IMG/VR virus record: IMGVR_UViG_3300045999_009250
Location: 107,685 to 171,684 of that record
Strand: one strand, 5' to 3'
Source: a virus
DNA length: 64,000 nucleotides
Shown here: positions 7,912 through 15,753 of the stretch, piece after piece
Numbering within the stretch: the stretch's first letter is position 1
Layout: each line of letters opens with the position of its first letter
The notes under the pieces: model-generated
Seen by the model: the letters and a program-made list of their open reading frames with translations, nothing else
Database searches by the model: none
Told to the model about the DNA's origin: nothing
Translations under genes and position numbers: made by a program

Positions 7912-8078
7912 TGAAAAGTCCAATATTAGATAAAGTTTTTAAGGATATGGAAAAAGATCCTTGGCATGTTAAATTAAAACGTTGGTGGAGAGTAACAATA
8001 TGGATTTGGGTGTGTATAACTCGTTTTATATGGGACTTAGACTATCAACATAACATATTTAAAAAAAGAAAAAAATGA
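7911..8078 (+). CDS. Small single-span membrane protein
   Basis: 55 residues, too short for many gene finders. A charged start (DKVFKDMEKDP) leads into a Trp-rich hydrophobic stretch (WWRVTIWIWVCITRFIW) and a basic tail KKRKK. The start shares bases with the upstream stop (TAATG) and its stop overlaps the next ATG (ATGA), so it is tightly placed between two phosphoesterases. Function unknown. Confidence 0.65.
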   Translation: MKSPILDKVFKDMEKDPWHVKLKRWWRVTIWIWVCITRFIWDLDYQHNIFKKRKK

Positions 8079-8827
8079 AATTAATAGCATTAGGAGATAC
8101 ACACGGAAGAGGAATATGGCAACACATAATCCAAAAAGAAAACCCAGACCACATTGTGTTTATAGGGGATTATTTTGATTCATTTGATATTCCATACATT
8201 GATCAAATGTATAATTTTAAACAAATTATCAATTATAAAAAAACTAACCCTGATAAATGTACATTGTTAATAGGAAACCACGATGTTCATTATCAAAGAT
8301 GGGCCATTACAGGTTTTGAAAATTACTCAGGTTTTCAAAGAGCTCATACTCTTGATATTTGTCAAGAGTTTGAATTGAATGAAGATTTATTTCAAATGGC
8401 TTACAAAATGGATAATTTTTTATTTACTCATGCTGGTGTAACTAAAACATGGCTTGAAAATATGGAAATTGAAAACGATGAAAACATGGTTGATGTTATT
8501 AATGATTACGCTAAATTTAAACCTCAATTATTTGGTTTTGGAATTGTTGGTAGAACAGGTTATGTTGATCCTTATGGTGATAATATTTGGCAAAATCCAA
8601 CTTGGGTAAGGGAAAGATCGTTAATGAAAGATTCTAAAGATTTAGGCTACATTCAAATAGTAGGTCATACTACTAAAAATCAAATAGATATTGAAGGTAA
8701 AAGTACTAACTCAAAATATTTTTTCATAGACACATTAGAAACTTCAGGTGAATATTTGATTATTGAAGATGGAGAAATAATGTGTAATAGTTGGAAAAAA
8801 GATAATTTAAGAAAAAATAAACAATAA
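8075..8827 (+). CDS. Serine/threonine-phosphatase-like metallophosphoesterase
   Basis: 250 residues of the PPP-type calcineurin fold: GDTHGRG, GDYFDS, GNHDVHYQRW, FTHAGVTKTW and IVGHTTK, which supply the metal and phosphate ligands. Distinct from the enzyme at 7252, which has a different spacing. Protein phosphatase or nucleotide hydrolase activity is possible. A strong terminator follows at once. Confidence 0.87.
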   Translation: MKLIALGDTHGRGIWQHIIQKENPDHIVFIGDYFDSFDIPYIDQMYNFKQIINYKKTNPDKCTLLIGNHDVHYQRWAITGFENYSGFQRAHTLDICQEFELNEDLFQMAYKMDNFLFTHAGVTKTWLENMEIENDENMVDVINDYAKFKPQLFGFGIVGRTGYVDPYGDNIWQNPTWVRERSLMKDSKDLGYIQIVGHTTKNQIDIEGKSTNSKYFFIDTLETSGEYLIIEDGEIMCNSWKKDNLRKNKQ

Positions 8828-8853
8828 GAGCCCTGTAAAAGGGCTCAAATTTT
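8828..8853 (+). terminator. Rho-independent terminator
   Basis: GAGCCC / GGGCTC stem with a 7-nt loop, followed by AAATTTT. Confidence 0.75.
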
Positions 8854-8855
8854 GT

Positions 8856-8866
8856 AATATTTATTA
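8856..8866 (+). promoter_or_regulatory. Late-type box
   Basis: AATATTTATTA, 18 nt before the HNH gene; one base away from the consensus. Confidence 0.45.
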
Positions 8867-8884
8867 TCGACCAAAACAATAAAT

Positions 8885-9583
8885 ATGATGATAAATATAT
8901 CTAAAAAATGCTCCAAATGTGGAGATAATAAAGAAATTACTGAATTTTCTAAAGACAAATCAAGAAAAGATGGTTATGCTAATTATTGTAAATTATGTAA
9001 GGGTTCTTTAGATAAAAAAATATATGATGGTATAGATAAACAAGTTATTAAATCTAAAAATAAAAATTTATATATAAAAAATAAAGATATTAAGAAAAAA
9101 CAAAACATTATATATTATCATAATAATAAAGAAAAATATCTAATAAAATTGAGAGAATATAATAAAATTTATTCTCTTAATAATAAAGAAAAAAGAAATA
9201 TTTATCAACGTGTTAGGAGAACTAAAATAAAATATCAAACAAGATGGAGAAATTTATTACTAGACACTCTTAAAAGATTAGGTAAAACTAAAGAATCATC
9301 AACCCAAGAATTATTAAATTATTCAGCTTTAGATTTAAAAAATCACTTAGATAATCTAGGGATGGATTGGAACAATGACCATATAGATCATAAAATTCCT
9401 GTTACTTGGTTTAAACCTGAAACACCACCCTATATAGTTAATGATTTAAGAAATTTACAACCATTAAATGAAAATGATAATAAATCAAAAGGTAATTTAT
9501 ATATGCATCCTGTTTCTATAGATTTTTTAGAATTAGTTAAACCCCATATTTTAGAAAAATATCAAAATAGTTTGGGATTATAA
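8885..9583 (+). CDS. HNH endonuclease with N-terminal zinc site
   Basis: 232 residues. The N-terminus has CSKCGDNK and CKLCKG, a treble-clef-like zinc site common in phage HNH proteins. A long Lys-rich helical linker follows, then the HNH core IDHKIPVTWF and LRNLQPLNENDNKSKGN. It looks like a free-standing homing or mobile endonuclease set between the phosphatase terminator and the next promoter. A second ATG at 8888 is equally possible. Its last codons carry the TTGG of the next promoter. Confidence 0.85.
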   Translation: MMINISKKCSKCGDNKEITEFSKDKSRKDGYANYCKLCKGSLDKKIYDGIDKQVIKSKNKNLYIKNKDIKKKQNIIYYHNNKEKYLIKLREYNKIYSLNNKEKRNIYQRVRRTKIKYQTRWRNLLLDTLKRLGKTKESSTQELLNYSALDLKNHLDNLGMDWNNDHIDHKIPVTWFKPETPPYIVNDLRNLQPLNENDNKSKGNLYMHPVSIDFLELVKPHILEKYQNSLGL

Positions 9584-9600
9584 ATTTTTATTTATATATT
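9572..9600 (+). promoter_or_regulatory. Early-type promoter before 9610
   Basis: TTGG at 9572-9575 inside the HNH gene end, 19 nt, TATATT at 9595-9600. Confidence 0.65.
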
Positions 9601-9609
9601 CATGCTAAT

Positions 9610-9813
9610 ATGATAACACAATCACAATTAAACTCAATAGGTTATTTCACTTGTAGTAATCAACATGAATTTTTTAATGGTTCATTTGATTACTTATTTA
9701 ACATTAGAACTCAAGATTTATGGAGTGTTAATGATGGAATTGGAGAAAATGAGTTTTTGTGTAAGTGTACAGATATAGAAGAATTAGTTAAATTATTAGA
9801 ATTAAATCCTTAA
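9610..9813 (+). CDS. Hypothetical protein
   Basis: 67 residues, soluble, with a Cys pair (FTCSNQHEFF and FLCKCTD). Not recognised. Its stop overlaps the sigma factor start (TAATG), so the two are coupled. Confidence 0.6.
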   Translation: MITQSQLNSIGYFTCSNQHEFFNGSFDYLFNIRTQDLWSVNDGIGENEFLCKCTDIEELVKLLELNP

Positions 9814-10355
9814 TGATATCAGAAAGTAGTATAATAGAAGGTTGTTTGAATGAAAACAAAACATACCAAAATGAGTTATATAAACGATACTCAAGTAAAA
9901 TGATGGTAGTGTGTTTGAGATACGCAAAGGATAAAATGGAAGCCGAAGATATTTTGCAAGAAGGTTTCATAAAAATTTATGATAATATTTCTAAATTTAG
10001 GATGCAAGGTTCTTTCGAGGGTTGGATTAGACGAATTATGGTGAATACTGCTCTTAATAAAATAAAAACCACCAAAATGGTGTTTGAAAATATAGATGAT
10101 ATTGGTGATGAATTTATTGAACCGATTATTGAAGATACAACATTGAATGAAAAAGTATTATTAGATATAATAAGTAAATTACCTAAAGGATACAAATATG
10201 TATTTAATATGTACGCAATTGAAGGTTTTAATCATAAAGAAATTGCTAATAGTTTAGGGATAGAAGAAGCGAGCTCAAGAAGCCAATACGCGAAAGCAAA
10301 AAAATATTTACAACAAAAATTAATTGAATTACAAAATGGAGAAATTAACAAATAA
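9813..10355 (+). CDS. ECF-type RNA polymerase sigma factor
   Basis: 180 residues, the usual ECF length. Region 2 is seen at about 20-85 (LYKRYSSKMMVVCLRYAKD, AEDILQEGFIKIYDN, GSFEGWIRRIMVNTALN) and region 4 at about 118-170 (LPKGYKYVFNMYAIEGFNHKEIANSLG, then the HTH). No anti-sigma gene is adjacent. It could redirect host polymerase to a phage promoter class; which one is not shown. The closest relatives are likely host Bacteroidota ECF sigmas, suggesting capture from a host. Confidence 0.88.
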   Translation: MISESSIIEGCLNENKTYQNELYKRYSSKMMVVCLRYAKDKMEAEDILQEGFIKIYDNISKFRMQGSFEGWIRRIMVNTALNKIKTTKMVFENIDDIGDEFIEPIIEDTTLNEKVLLDIISKLPKGYKYVFNMYAIEGFNHKEIANSLGIEEASSRSQYAKAKKYLQQKLIELQNGEINK

Positions 10356-10617
10356 AACAGATAAATTGATTAGATCTACTTTAAAAGTAGAAAAAAGATA
10401 TGATTGGGAAAGAATTGATGGTAAAAAAACATTAGCAGAAAAAATGACACAACAAACAATAGAATTAATGAAAGGGTTTCACATTTGGATTGATACTCAC
10501 TATCTTCAAGGTACACACTTTGAAGTAAATGCTTTTTATGTTCCTAAAGTAGGTAAATTTGAAAACTATACTTTAGATGAATTAGCTATCAAATACTTAG
10601 AAGAATGTACCTTATAG
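10336..10617 (+). CDS. Hypothetical protein
   Basis: 93 residues starting MEKLTNKTDKLIRSTLKVEKRYDWERIDGKKT. Overlaps the sigma gene by 20 nt. A TTG start at 10324 is less likely. Not recognised. Confidence 0.55.
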   Translation: MEKLTNKTDKLIRSTLKVEKRYDWERIDGKKTLAEKMTQQTIELMKGFHIWIDTHYLQGTHFEVNAFYVPKVGKFENYTLDELAIKYLEECTL

Positions 10618-10772
10618 AAAATAAAGAAAATGAACAATGGTTAACAGTTGGAGGTAATACAACTAAAGATACAACACACCCCGGCTTAATATCATTTGAT
10701 AATAAAGAAGAAGCAGAACTTACCTTATTATCTTTAAAAACAGACAATTGGAGAATAATTAAAATAAAATAA
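10605..10772 (+). CDS. Small hypothetical protein
   Basis: 55 residues, starting MYLIENKENEQWLTVGG and ending NWRIIKIK. It overlaps the previous gene by 13 nt and ends 1 nt before the next ATG; this packing and the absence of other coding in the gap support it. Not recognised. Confidence 0.6.
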   Translation: MYLIENKENEQWLTVGGNTTKDTTHPGLISFDNKEEAELTLLSLKTDNWRIIKIK

Positions 10773-10773
10773 T

Positions 10774-11040
10774 ATGCCTAGATTTTTAGAGTACGTAGAA
10801 ACAGAAGCCGAATTAGATATTTCAGTAAGTGATTTTTATAATGAATTAAATCATAAAGAAGTAAAAGAACTTATTAATATACTAATTGAAGAAGATTACA
10901 TCAAAAGAAATGATGTTGTTGAAGATGAATCAATATATGAATGGGAATTCAATAAAATAATTACTAAAATAGCAAATAATAGAGTGATGTTAACCGCAGA
11001 AGAAGAGGAATTACTTAAAAAAATATCTGATAGATTCTAA
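10774..11040 (+). CDS. Hypothetical acidic protein
   Basis: 88 residues, very acidic, helical, no recognised family. Reads VETEAELDISVSDFYNEL near its start and EEEELLKKISDRF at its end. Last gene of the run that begins at 9610. Confidence 0.55.
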   Translation: MPRFLEYVETEAELDISVSDFYNELNHKEVKELINILIEEDYIKRNDVVEDESIYEWEFNKIITKIANNRVMLTAEEEELLKKISDRF

Positions 11041-11049
11041 TATTTATAA
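11039..11049 (+). promoter_or_regulatory. Late-type box
   Basis: AATATTTATAA, 2 nt before the ATG at 11052. Confidence 0.6.
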
Positions 11050-11051
11050 GC

Positions 11052-11261
11052 ATGACATTCAATGATTTTAACTTAAGAAAAAAACAATGGTTCCTTGAAT
11101 GGAGTGAGAAATGGGGACCTATGGATGTAGATTTAAAAACATTCATGTTAATGCATGGTGTCACGGAAGATCAATTTAATGAATTGAGTAATTATAAACC
11201 TAATGTACCATCTCCAAGTAAAGATGATTATGATGATTTTCATCCTCACGAATCCTTTTAA
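11052..11261 (+). CDS. Hypothetical protein
   Basis: 69 residues, aromatic-rich N-terminal half (KKQWFLEWSEKWG) and an acidic, His-containing tail. Under a late-type box, so possibly a virion or assembly protein. Not recognised. Confidence 0.6.
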   Translation: MTFNDFNLRKKQWFLEWSEKWGPMDVDLKTFMLMHGVTEDQFNELSNYKPNVPSPSKDDYDDFHPHESF

Positions 11262-11271
11262 ATATTTATTA
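11261..11271 (+). promoter_or_regulatory. Late-type box
   Basis: AATATTTATTA, 2 nt before the ATG at 11274. Confidence 0.55.
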
Positions 11272-11273
11272 TT

Positions 11274-11873
11274 ATGAATAATGAGTTTAAAAGATTACAG
11301 CAGTTAGCTGGTATTAAAGAAATAACTATAAGTGATCCAACTAAACCAAATATAAATAATTTAGAAATAGGAGATAAATTATTAGTTAAGTATATAGATC
11401 CATTAGATATTTTTTTGGGTTTTAAAGTAGGGGAGGTTTGGGAAGTAGTGGAAATTGATGATGATCGTAGTTATTATAGATTAGAAAGAAATAACTCAAG
11501 TATTGGTTTTCGAGGAAAAAACATGAAAGACTTAGTTAATAAAGGTACATTTGAATATGCTAGAGGACCTGAAATTAATGAGATGGTAGTTAAAGATCCT
11601 CGAACTAAAAACCTAATTGGTGATATAGTTCTTTTAGATAAAAAGTTTATTGATAAAATATCAAAAATGCCATCTGATTTTAATCAAACAAAATTAGCCA
11701 ATGATTTTTATGGTAAATATGAAGACTATGGAATTATAGATGCATTAGATATGGATTATGATGAATTAAGAGAAAAACTTGGGAATCAACAATATAAATC
11801 ATTAATGAAATTATATGAAGAACTAAAGTTAATGATGAATAAATTACCAAACACTATTGATGAAATATTTTAA
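11274..11873 (+). CDS. Cargo-family protein (LAGIKE N-terminus plus GDKL domain)
   Basis: 199 residues. The N-terminus MNNEFKRLQQLAGIKEI is shared with 16230, 26804 and 27129 and ends in an (I)-x-E site. Residues 17-100 form a small beta-rich unit (ISDP, LEIGDKLLVKY, GEVWEVVEI, FEYARG) also found in 26804 and twice in 27129. The C-terminal 90 residues are helical and unrelated. I infer a late, possibly capsid-packaged protein; the molecular function is unknown. Confidence 0.7.
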   Translation: MNNEFKRLQQLAGIKEITISDPTKPNINNLEIGDKLLVKYIDPLDIFLGFKVGEVWEVVEIDDDRSYYRLERNNSSIGFRGKNMKDLVNKGTFEYARGPEINEMVVKDPRTKNLIGDIVLLDKKFIDKISKMPSDFNQTKLANDFYGKYEDYGIIDALDMDYDELREKLGNQQYKSLMKLYEELKLMMNKLPNTIDEIF

Positions 11874-11881
11874 AACATTAT

Positions 11882-11922
11882 AATATTTATACAAAATAAC
11901 AAAATAACAAAATAACAAAATA
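11882..11922 (+). repeat. Late-type box plus tandem 8-nt repeat
   Basis: AATATTTATAC (11882-11892) runs into about four tandem copies of ACAAAATA up to 11922, just before the ATG at 11927. Copy-number change would alter the box-to-start distance. Confidence 0.6.
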
Positions 11923-11926
11923 ACAA

Positions 11927-12262
11927 ATGAAAAAAGCAGACAACTTTAACCCAGGAAAGTGGTTAGTAGAAAACAAATTAACTAGTACTTCCAAATTATT
12001 AAACGAAAACAAAAATTTAGGTCCTAATGATTTTGATACATTTCAGTGGAAAGATGCCCCCGCAAACCCAAATGCTCAAGTAAAAGACTTAGAAGAAGGT
12101 GATACTATGTCTAAAAAAGATTTTTGGGATGGAAATGTTACAGACCGTGGAGATGATAGTATACCATCATATGGTAGTGAAGATGAAAACGGTGTATGGA
12201 CATTTTCTTGGGATTCTGGTGAATTTGAAGGATTTGTTGAAGGTGAAGATTTCACAATTTAA
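11927..12262 (+). CDS. Hypothetical protein with cargo-type N-terminus
   Basis: 111 residues. The start NPGKWLVENKLTSTSKLLNENK matches the pattern at 59201 (FLTENKLTKASILREG) with L-x-E sites. The rest is strongly acidic and aromatic (FWDGNVTDRGDD, WTFSWDSGEFEGF). Under a late-type box. Function unknown. Confidence 0.68.
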   Translation: MKKADNFNPGKWLVENKLTSTSKLLNENKNLGPNDFDTFQWKDAPANPNAQVKDLEEGDTMSKKDFWDGNVTDRGDDSIPSYGSEDENGVWTFSWDSGEFEGFVEGEDFTI

Positions 12263-12286
12263 CTAATTACAAAATATTTTTAATTT

Positions 12287-12313
12287 AAGGCTTGGGAAAC
12301 CAAGCCTTTTTTT
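12287..12313 (+). terminator. Terminator fused to promoter
   Basis: Stem AAGGCTTGG / CCAAGCCTT with GAAA loop, then a T-run. Confidence 0.85.
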
Positions 12314-12320
12314 GTATATT
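12292..12320 (+). promoter_or_regulatory. Early-type promoter for the aminotransferase
   Basis: TTGG at 12292-12295 in the terminator stem, 19 nt, TATATT at 12315-12320, then AAGGTAT and ATG. Confidence 0.8.
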
Positions 12321-12327
12321 AAGGTAT

Positions 12328-13575
12328 ATGGTTAAACTTTCACACGCAGGAAACAATATAGTTGGTTCCGAAATTATTAAAATCTCACAACACATAAAGC
12401 AAGTACAAAAAACAAAACGTGTCTTAAATTTAACAATGGGTGATTTTGATCCTTACGTTAATCCAATTCCTGAAACGTTAAAAGAGGAAATAATAAATGC
12501 TTATTCAATTGATTTAACTAATTATCCATTATCTTCAGGTGAATTATCTTTAAGACAATCAGTTAGTAGTTATTTTAAATATAGGAGAGGTATTAAATAT
12601 AATGAAAACGAGATATTGGTAGGATGTGGCGTCAGACCATTGATTTATACCGTATTTAAAGCGATTGTAGATGAAGGTGATGTAGTTGTGTATCCTGTAC
12701 CTTCTTGGAATAATAACCACTACTCATTTTTACACAATGCTGATTTAGAACCAATTGAATGTACACCTGAGAATGCTTTCTTTCCAACAGTTGAGGATAT
12801 TGAATTAAGAATACATTACACAACATTGGTTTGTTTATGTTCACCTCAAAACCCAACAGGTAGAATAATTGATAAACAAGTATTAAAAGGTATATGTGAT
12901 GTTATTGTTAATGAAAATAAACGTAGAGGTAGTTATGAAAAACCTTGTTATTTATTCTTTGACCAAATTTATTCTGATTTAGTTGGTAAGGAATTTACAC
13001 ATCCATTAGATGTTTGTCCTGAAATTAGAGAATATTTAATATGTGCTGATGGTATTTCAAAATCGTTATGTGCAACAGGTGTTAGAGTAGGTTGGTTAAT
13101 GGGGCCTCAAAACATTATAGATAAAATGACTGAAATATTTTCACATATTGGGGCTTGGGCTGCTAAACCGGAACAAAACGCTGTAGCATTTTATTTAAAT
13201 AATAGAGAAGATATTGGTGAATTTATTCAACAAAAACAACAACAATATGATTTTATATCCTCTAAAATAATAAATTTATTTAACTTAATGAAAGTAAAAG
13301 ATTATGATGTTGATTGTCAGAATTCAGATGGTGGTATTTATATTTCAGTTTATTTAGGTTATGTTAATAATTTTCCAACCACTGAAGAATATATTAATTT
13401 TTTAATTGAAAAATGTGGTTTAGGAATTGTACCTTTTGAGTATTTTGGTTCAAAAGAAAATAAAGGTTGGTTTAGAATATCAATTGGTAGTATTGATTCT
13501 AATAATATACACAATGTATTAGAAATAATTCATAATGCAATTATAAAATCTTCAAAAACAGATTTGGTTGCTTAA
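12328..13575 (+). CDS. Class I/II PLP-dependent aminotransferase
   Basis: 415 residues, full length for fold-type I aminotransferases. Seen: VGCGVRPLIYTVFKAIVDEGD (cofactor phosphate side), PSWNNN, CLCSPQNPTGR (the NPTG substrate loop), FDQIYSDL (Asp and Tyr on the PLP ring), and GISKSLCATGVRVGW with the PLP Lys near residue 245. The amino-acid substrate cannot be read; aspartate or aromatic transaminases are the nearest type. The in-frame ATG at 12292 lies in the terminator. A stand-alone aminotransferase is unusual in a phage and suggests host-derived metabolism. Its closing DLVA codons hold the next TTGG. Confidence 0.9.
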   Translation: MVKLSHAGNNIVGSEIIKISQHIKQVQKTKRVLNLTMGDFDPYVNPIPETLKEEIINAYSIDLTNYPLSSGELSLRQSVSSYFKYRRGIKYNENEILVGCGVRPLIYTVFKAIVDEGDVVVYPVPSWNNNHYSFLHNADLEPIECTPENAFFPTVEDIELRIHYTTLVCLCSPQNPTGRIIDKQVLKGICDVIVNENKRRGSYEKPCYLFFDQIYSDLVGKEFTHPLDVCPEIREYLICADGISKSLCATGVRVGWLMGPQNIIDKMTEIFSHIGAWAAKPEQNAVAFYLNNREDIGEFIQQKQQQYDFISSKIINLFNLMKVKDYDVDCQNSDGGIYISVYLGYVNNFPTTEEYINFLIEKCGLGIVPFEYFGSKENKGWFRISIGSIDSNNIHNVLEIIHNAIIKSSKTDLVA

Positions 13576-13596
13576 AATCAATTTCGTACATTCACA
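13564..13596 (+). promoter_or_regulatory. Early-type promoter before 13616
   Basis: TTGG at 13564-13567, 19 nt, TACATT at 13587-13592, CACA. Confidence 0.75.
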
Positions 13597-13615
13597 ACAT
13601 AATAAAAAATAATAT

Positions 13616-14062
13616 ATGAATAATAGAGTATGTTTTAAAGCTGATGGAACTGATGAAACAGGTGTTAAAATTATTAATGAATTAATAAGATTGGGTGGAA
13701 AGAACCCAAGTGATTATTATGGTACTTCTAATAACCGTTATTATTATATCAATGATAAAGGTAATGTAGATTTGGAATATGCTATTCCTGAAGGATATAC
13801 ATTAACAGAGTTACCATCTGAAGTAAAACTTAATATTAATAATAAAGTGTGTTTTAAATCTGATGGAACTGATAAAACAGGTACTAAAATTATTAATGAA
13901 TTAATAAGATTGGGTGGAAATAATTCAGGTAAATATAGTGGAAATGGTATAACATATCCTTTTTATTATATTACTGATGAAGGATATATTACTCAGGAAA
14001 GTTATGTTCCTGAAGGATACACATTAACAGAGTTACCATCTGAAGTGAAACTTAATATTGGT
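13616..14062 (+). repeat. Direct repeat of about 222 bp
   Basis: Two tandem in-frame copies (about 13616-13837 and 13838-14062) inside the coding region; the strongest identity is at the block ends. Confidence 0.75.
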
Positions 14063-14707
14063 GATGCTGTTAGGGTAAAACCGGATGCTCGTTATAGAAC
14101 AGCTGTAGAGAATGATTGGAGAAGTGGTCCATTTAAACAAACAGCAAGAGAAATCCAATATATCTTTAAAATAGAAGGAGATCTTATTTGTATAGATTAT
14201 AAAGATTATTGGGACCGAGATTACTTTGTAGTAGAAAGAAAAAACGTAGAATTAGTAGAATCAAAAATAAAAGAAATAAATATGAAAAATAGAATATTAA
14301 CACCACAAAATGCAACTCGAATTATTACCATTGCTTGCTCAACTTGGAAACCAAAATTAGCTGAAAAATGGGCAACAAATATTGTCTTAAACAAAGACAC
14401 TGAAATCTCAGAGGAATTTTATCAAGAAATGAGAAAAGCTTGTACCTCAGACCAAAACACATTATTTGATGAAATATTTGGTAGTGATGAACAATTAATT
14501 AATATCAGTGATTTAGAGATAGGTGAGGCAATGAAAATTTATGATAATAATTCTCGTTGGAATGGTATAATTATAATGAGAATATGGGCTGAGGTTGATG
14601 AAGTTAGATATGTTGATATTAATAATCCTAGAAGTACTTGGAATAATAATCCTAAATTTATAGGTAAAAAAGTTAAATTAACAATTACACACGAGGAAAT
14701 AAATTAA
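13616..14707 (+). CDS. Hypothetical protein with recent N-terminal tandem duplication
   Basis: 363 residues. Residues 1-74 and 75-148 are near copies: both run VCFKxDGTDxTGxKIINELIR to PEGYTLTELPSEVKLNI, and their DNA is also very similar, so the duplication is recent. After a middle section with basic and aromatic residues comes a region with INISDLEIGEAMKI that recalls the GDKL unit of the 11274 family. Function unknown; possibly a repeat-based binding protein. Confidence 0.68.
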   Translation: MNNRVCFKADGTDETGVKIINELIRLGGKNPSDYYGTSNNRYYYINDKGNVDLEYAIPEGYTLTELPSEVKLNINNKVCFKSDGTDKTGTKIINELIRLGGNNSGKYSGNGITYPFYYITDEGYITQESYVPEGYTLTELPSEVKLNIGDAVRVKPDARYRTAVENDWRSGPFKQTAREIQYIFKIEGDLICIDYKDYWDRDYFVVERKNVELVESKIKEINMKNRILTPQNATRIITIACSTWKPKLAEKWATNIVLNKDTEISEEFYQEMRKACTSDQNTLFDEIFGSDEQLINISDLEIGEAMKIYDNNSRWNGIIIMRIWAEVDEVRYVDINNPRSTWNNNPKFIGKKVKLTITHEEIN

Positions 14708-14730
14708 GTAAATTTAAAAATAATTGATTA

Positions 14731-14757
14731 GAGGGTTGGTTTCCAACCCTCTTTTTT
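14731..14757 (+). terminator. Terminator fused to promoter
   Basis: GAGGGTTGG / CCAACCCTC stem, short T loop, six T residues. Confidence 0.85.
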
Positions 14758-14768
14758 GTATGTTTACA
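14736..14768 (+). promoter_or_regulatory. Early-type promoter before 14772
   Basis: TTGG at 14736-14739 in the stem, 19 nt, TATGTT at 14759-14764, TACA. Confidence 0.85.
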
Positions 14769-14771
14769 TCA

Positions 14772-15035
14772 ATGAAACAAACAGTAATAAAATATTATAC
14801 AAACCAACAAATTACATTGGGTGAAGCTATTGAAATAATGGAAGAATATACCAAGTTAATAGATAAAGAAGGTGCATTAACTAAAGCTATGATTGATCAA
14901 ATAATTAACCCAATGAATCCATTTGGTCCTGGTATGCTTCAACAAGCTGTTAAAATATCTGTTGAAACAGTTGAACACACTTTAGATATTACAAAAGTTC
15001 ACAACAAAGAAGGAAAACTAATCAAAATATTTTAG
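14772..15035 (+). CDS. Hypothetical protein
   Basis: 87 residues, helical (TLGEAIEIMEEYTKLIDKEGAL, PFGPGMLQQAVKISVETVE). The start at 14772 is set by the promoter. Family not recognised. Confidence 0.6.
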   Translation: MKQTVIKYYTNQQITLGEAIEIMEEYTKLIDKEGALTKAMIDQIINPMNPFGPGMLQQAVKISVETVEHTLDITKVHNKEGKLIKIF

Positions 15036-15042
15036 AAAAAAT

Positions 15043-15075
15043 TTGGAGCAATAAAAATCAATTCGTATGTTTACA
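15043..15075 (+). promoter_or_regulatory. Early-type promoter before 15078
   Basis: TTGG at 15043-15046, 19 nt, TATGTT at 15066-15071, TACA; ATG 2 nt later. Confidence 0.85.
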
Positions 15076-15077
15076 CT

Positions 15078-15278
15078 ATGTTATTAGAAGAAGCAAAAAT
15101 ACTAGCCCAACAAGGAATTAAAGTAACACATCGTTATTTCACATCTGATGAATATATGACAATGCGCGGTAATATGATTGTGTTTGAAGATGGTTGTGAA
15201 ATATTCTTCAATGATTGGGTTGAAGGTAAAGATTATTTAAAAGAAGGTTGGGAAAAATTTGAAAAAGATTTGGAGTAG
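15078..15278 (+). CDS. Hypothetical protein
   Basis: 66 residues (LLEEAKILAQQGIKVTHRYF, then CEIFFNDWVEGKDYLKEGWEKF), alpha/beta type, resembling small phage proteins of unknown role. Its KDLE ending is encoded by the next promoter's TTGG. Confidence 0.6.
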   Translation: MLLEEAKILAQQGIKVTHRYFTSDEYMTMRGNMIVFEDGCEIFFNDWVEGKDYLKEGWEKFEKDLE

Positions 15279-15302
15279 TGAGATTCGATTCGTATGTTTA
15301 CA
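15270..15302 (+). promoter_or_regulatory. Early-type promoter before 15338
   Basis: TTGG at 15270-15273, 19 nt, TATGTT at 15293-15298, TACA; 35-nt A-rich leader ending AAAGGTTATG. Confidence 0.8.
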
Positions 15303-15337
15303 TCAATAAAAAAATAAAAAATAAATAAATAAAGGTT

Positions 15338-15727
15338 ATGTCAAAAAAATCATCAAAAACAGCAAAAGTTGCAGAAACAGTAGTAGAAACAGTAGCAACA
15401 GTAGAAACAGCAGTAGTTGAAACAGTAGTAGAAACACCTGCAGTAGAAGAAGTAGCAACAGCAGTAGAAGCAGTTGCTGAACCAAAACAATTAGGCCGTA
15501 AAGTTAATCCTAATTCAGTTCGTCAACAAAAATTAGCTAAAATTGCAGAATTAAAAGCTCAAGGTGTTGAAATTAAAAGAGGTCGTAATGCAAACCCAGA
15601 ATCAAAGAACCAACAAAAACAAATGAGATTTGAAGCGTTGCGTGCTCAAGGTTTTGAAGTAAAAAGAGGTAGACCAAAAATGATTAAAGCTGAAGTAGTA
15701 AATGTTGAAGCTGTAGTTGAAAATTAA
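15338..15727 (+). CDS. Low-complexity basic protein with GRP/GRK-type repeats
   Basis: 129 residues. Residues 10-50 are a low-complexity Val/Glu/Thr/Ala tract. Three basic blocks follow, GRKVNPNSVRQQK, KRGRNANPESKNQQKQ and KRGRPKM, which resemble AT-hook or Lsr2/MvaT-like GRP motifs. I infer minor-groove DNA binding, perhaps as a chromatin or transcription modulator, but the family is not certain. Confidence 0.6.
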   Translation: MSKKSSKTAKVAETVVETVATVETAVVETVVETPAVEEVATAVEAVAEPKQLGRKVNPNSVRQQKLAKIAELKAQGVEIKRGRNANPESKNQQKQMRFEALRAQGFEVKRGRPKMIKAEVVNVEAVVEN

Positions 15728-15753
15728 TTAGAACACTTGAAAACAATTTAAGA

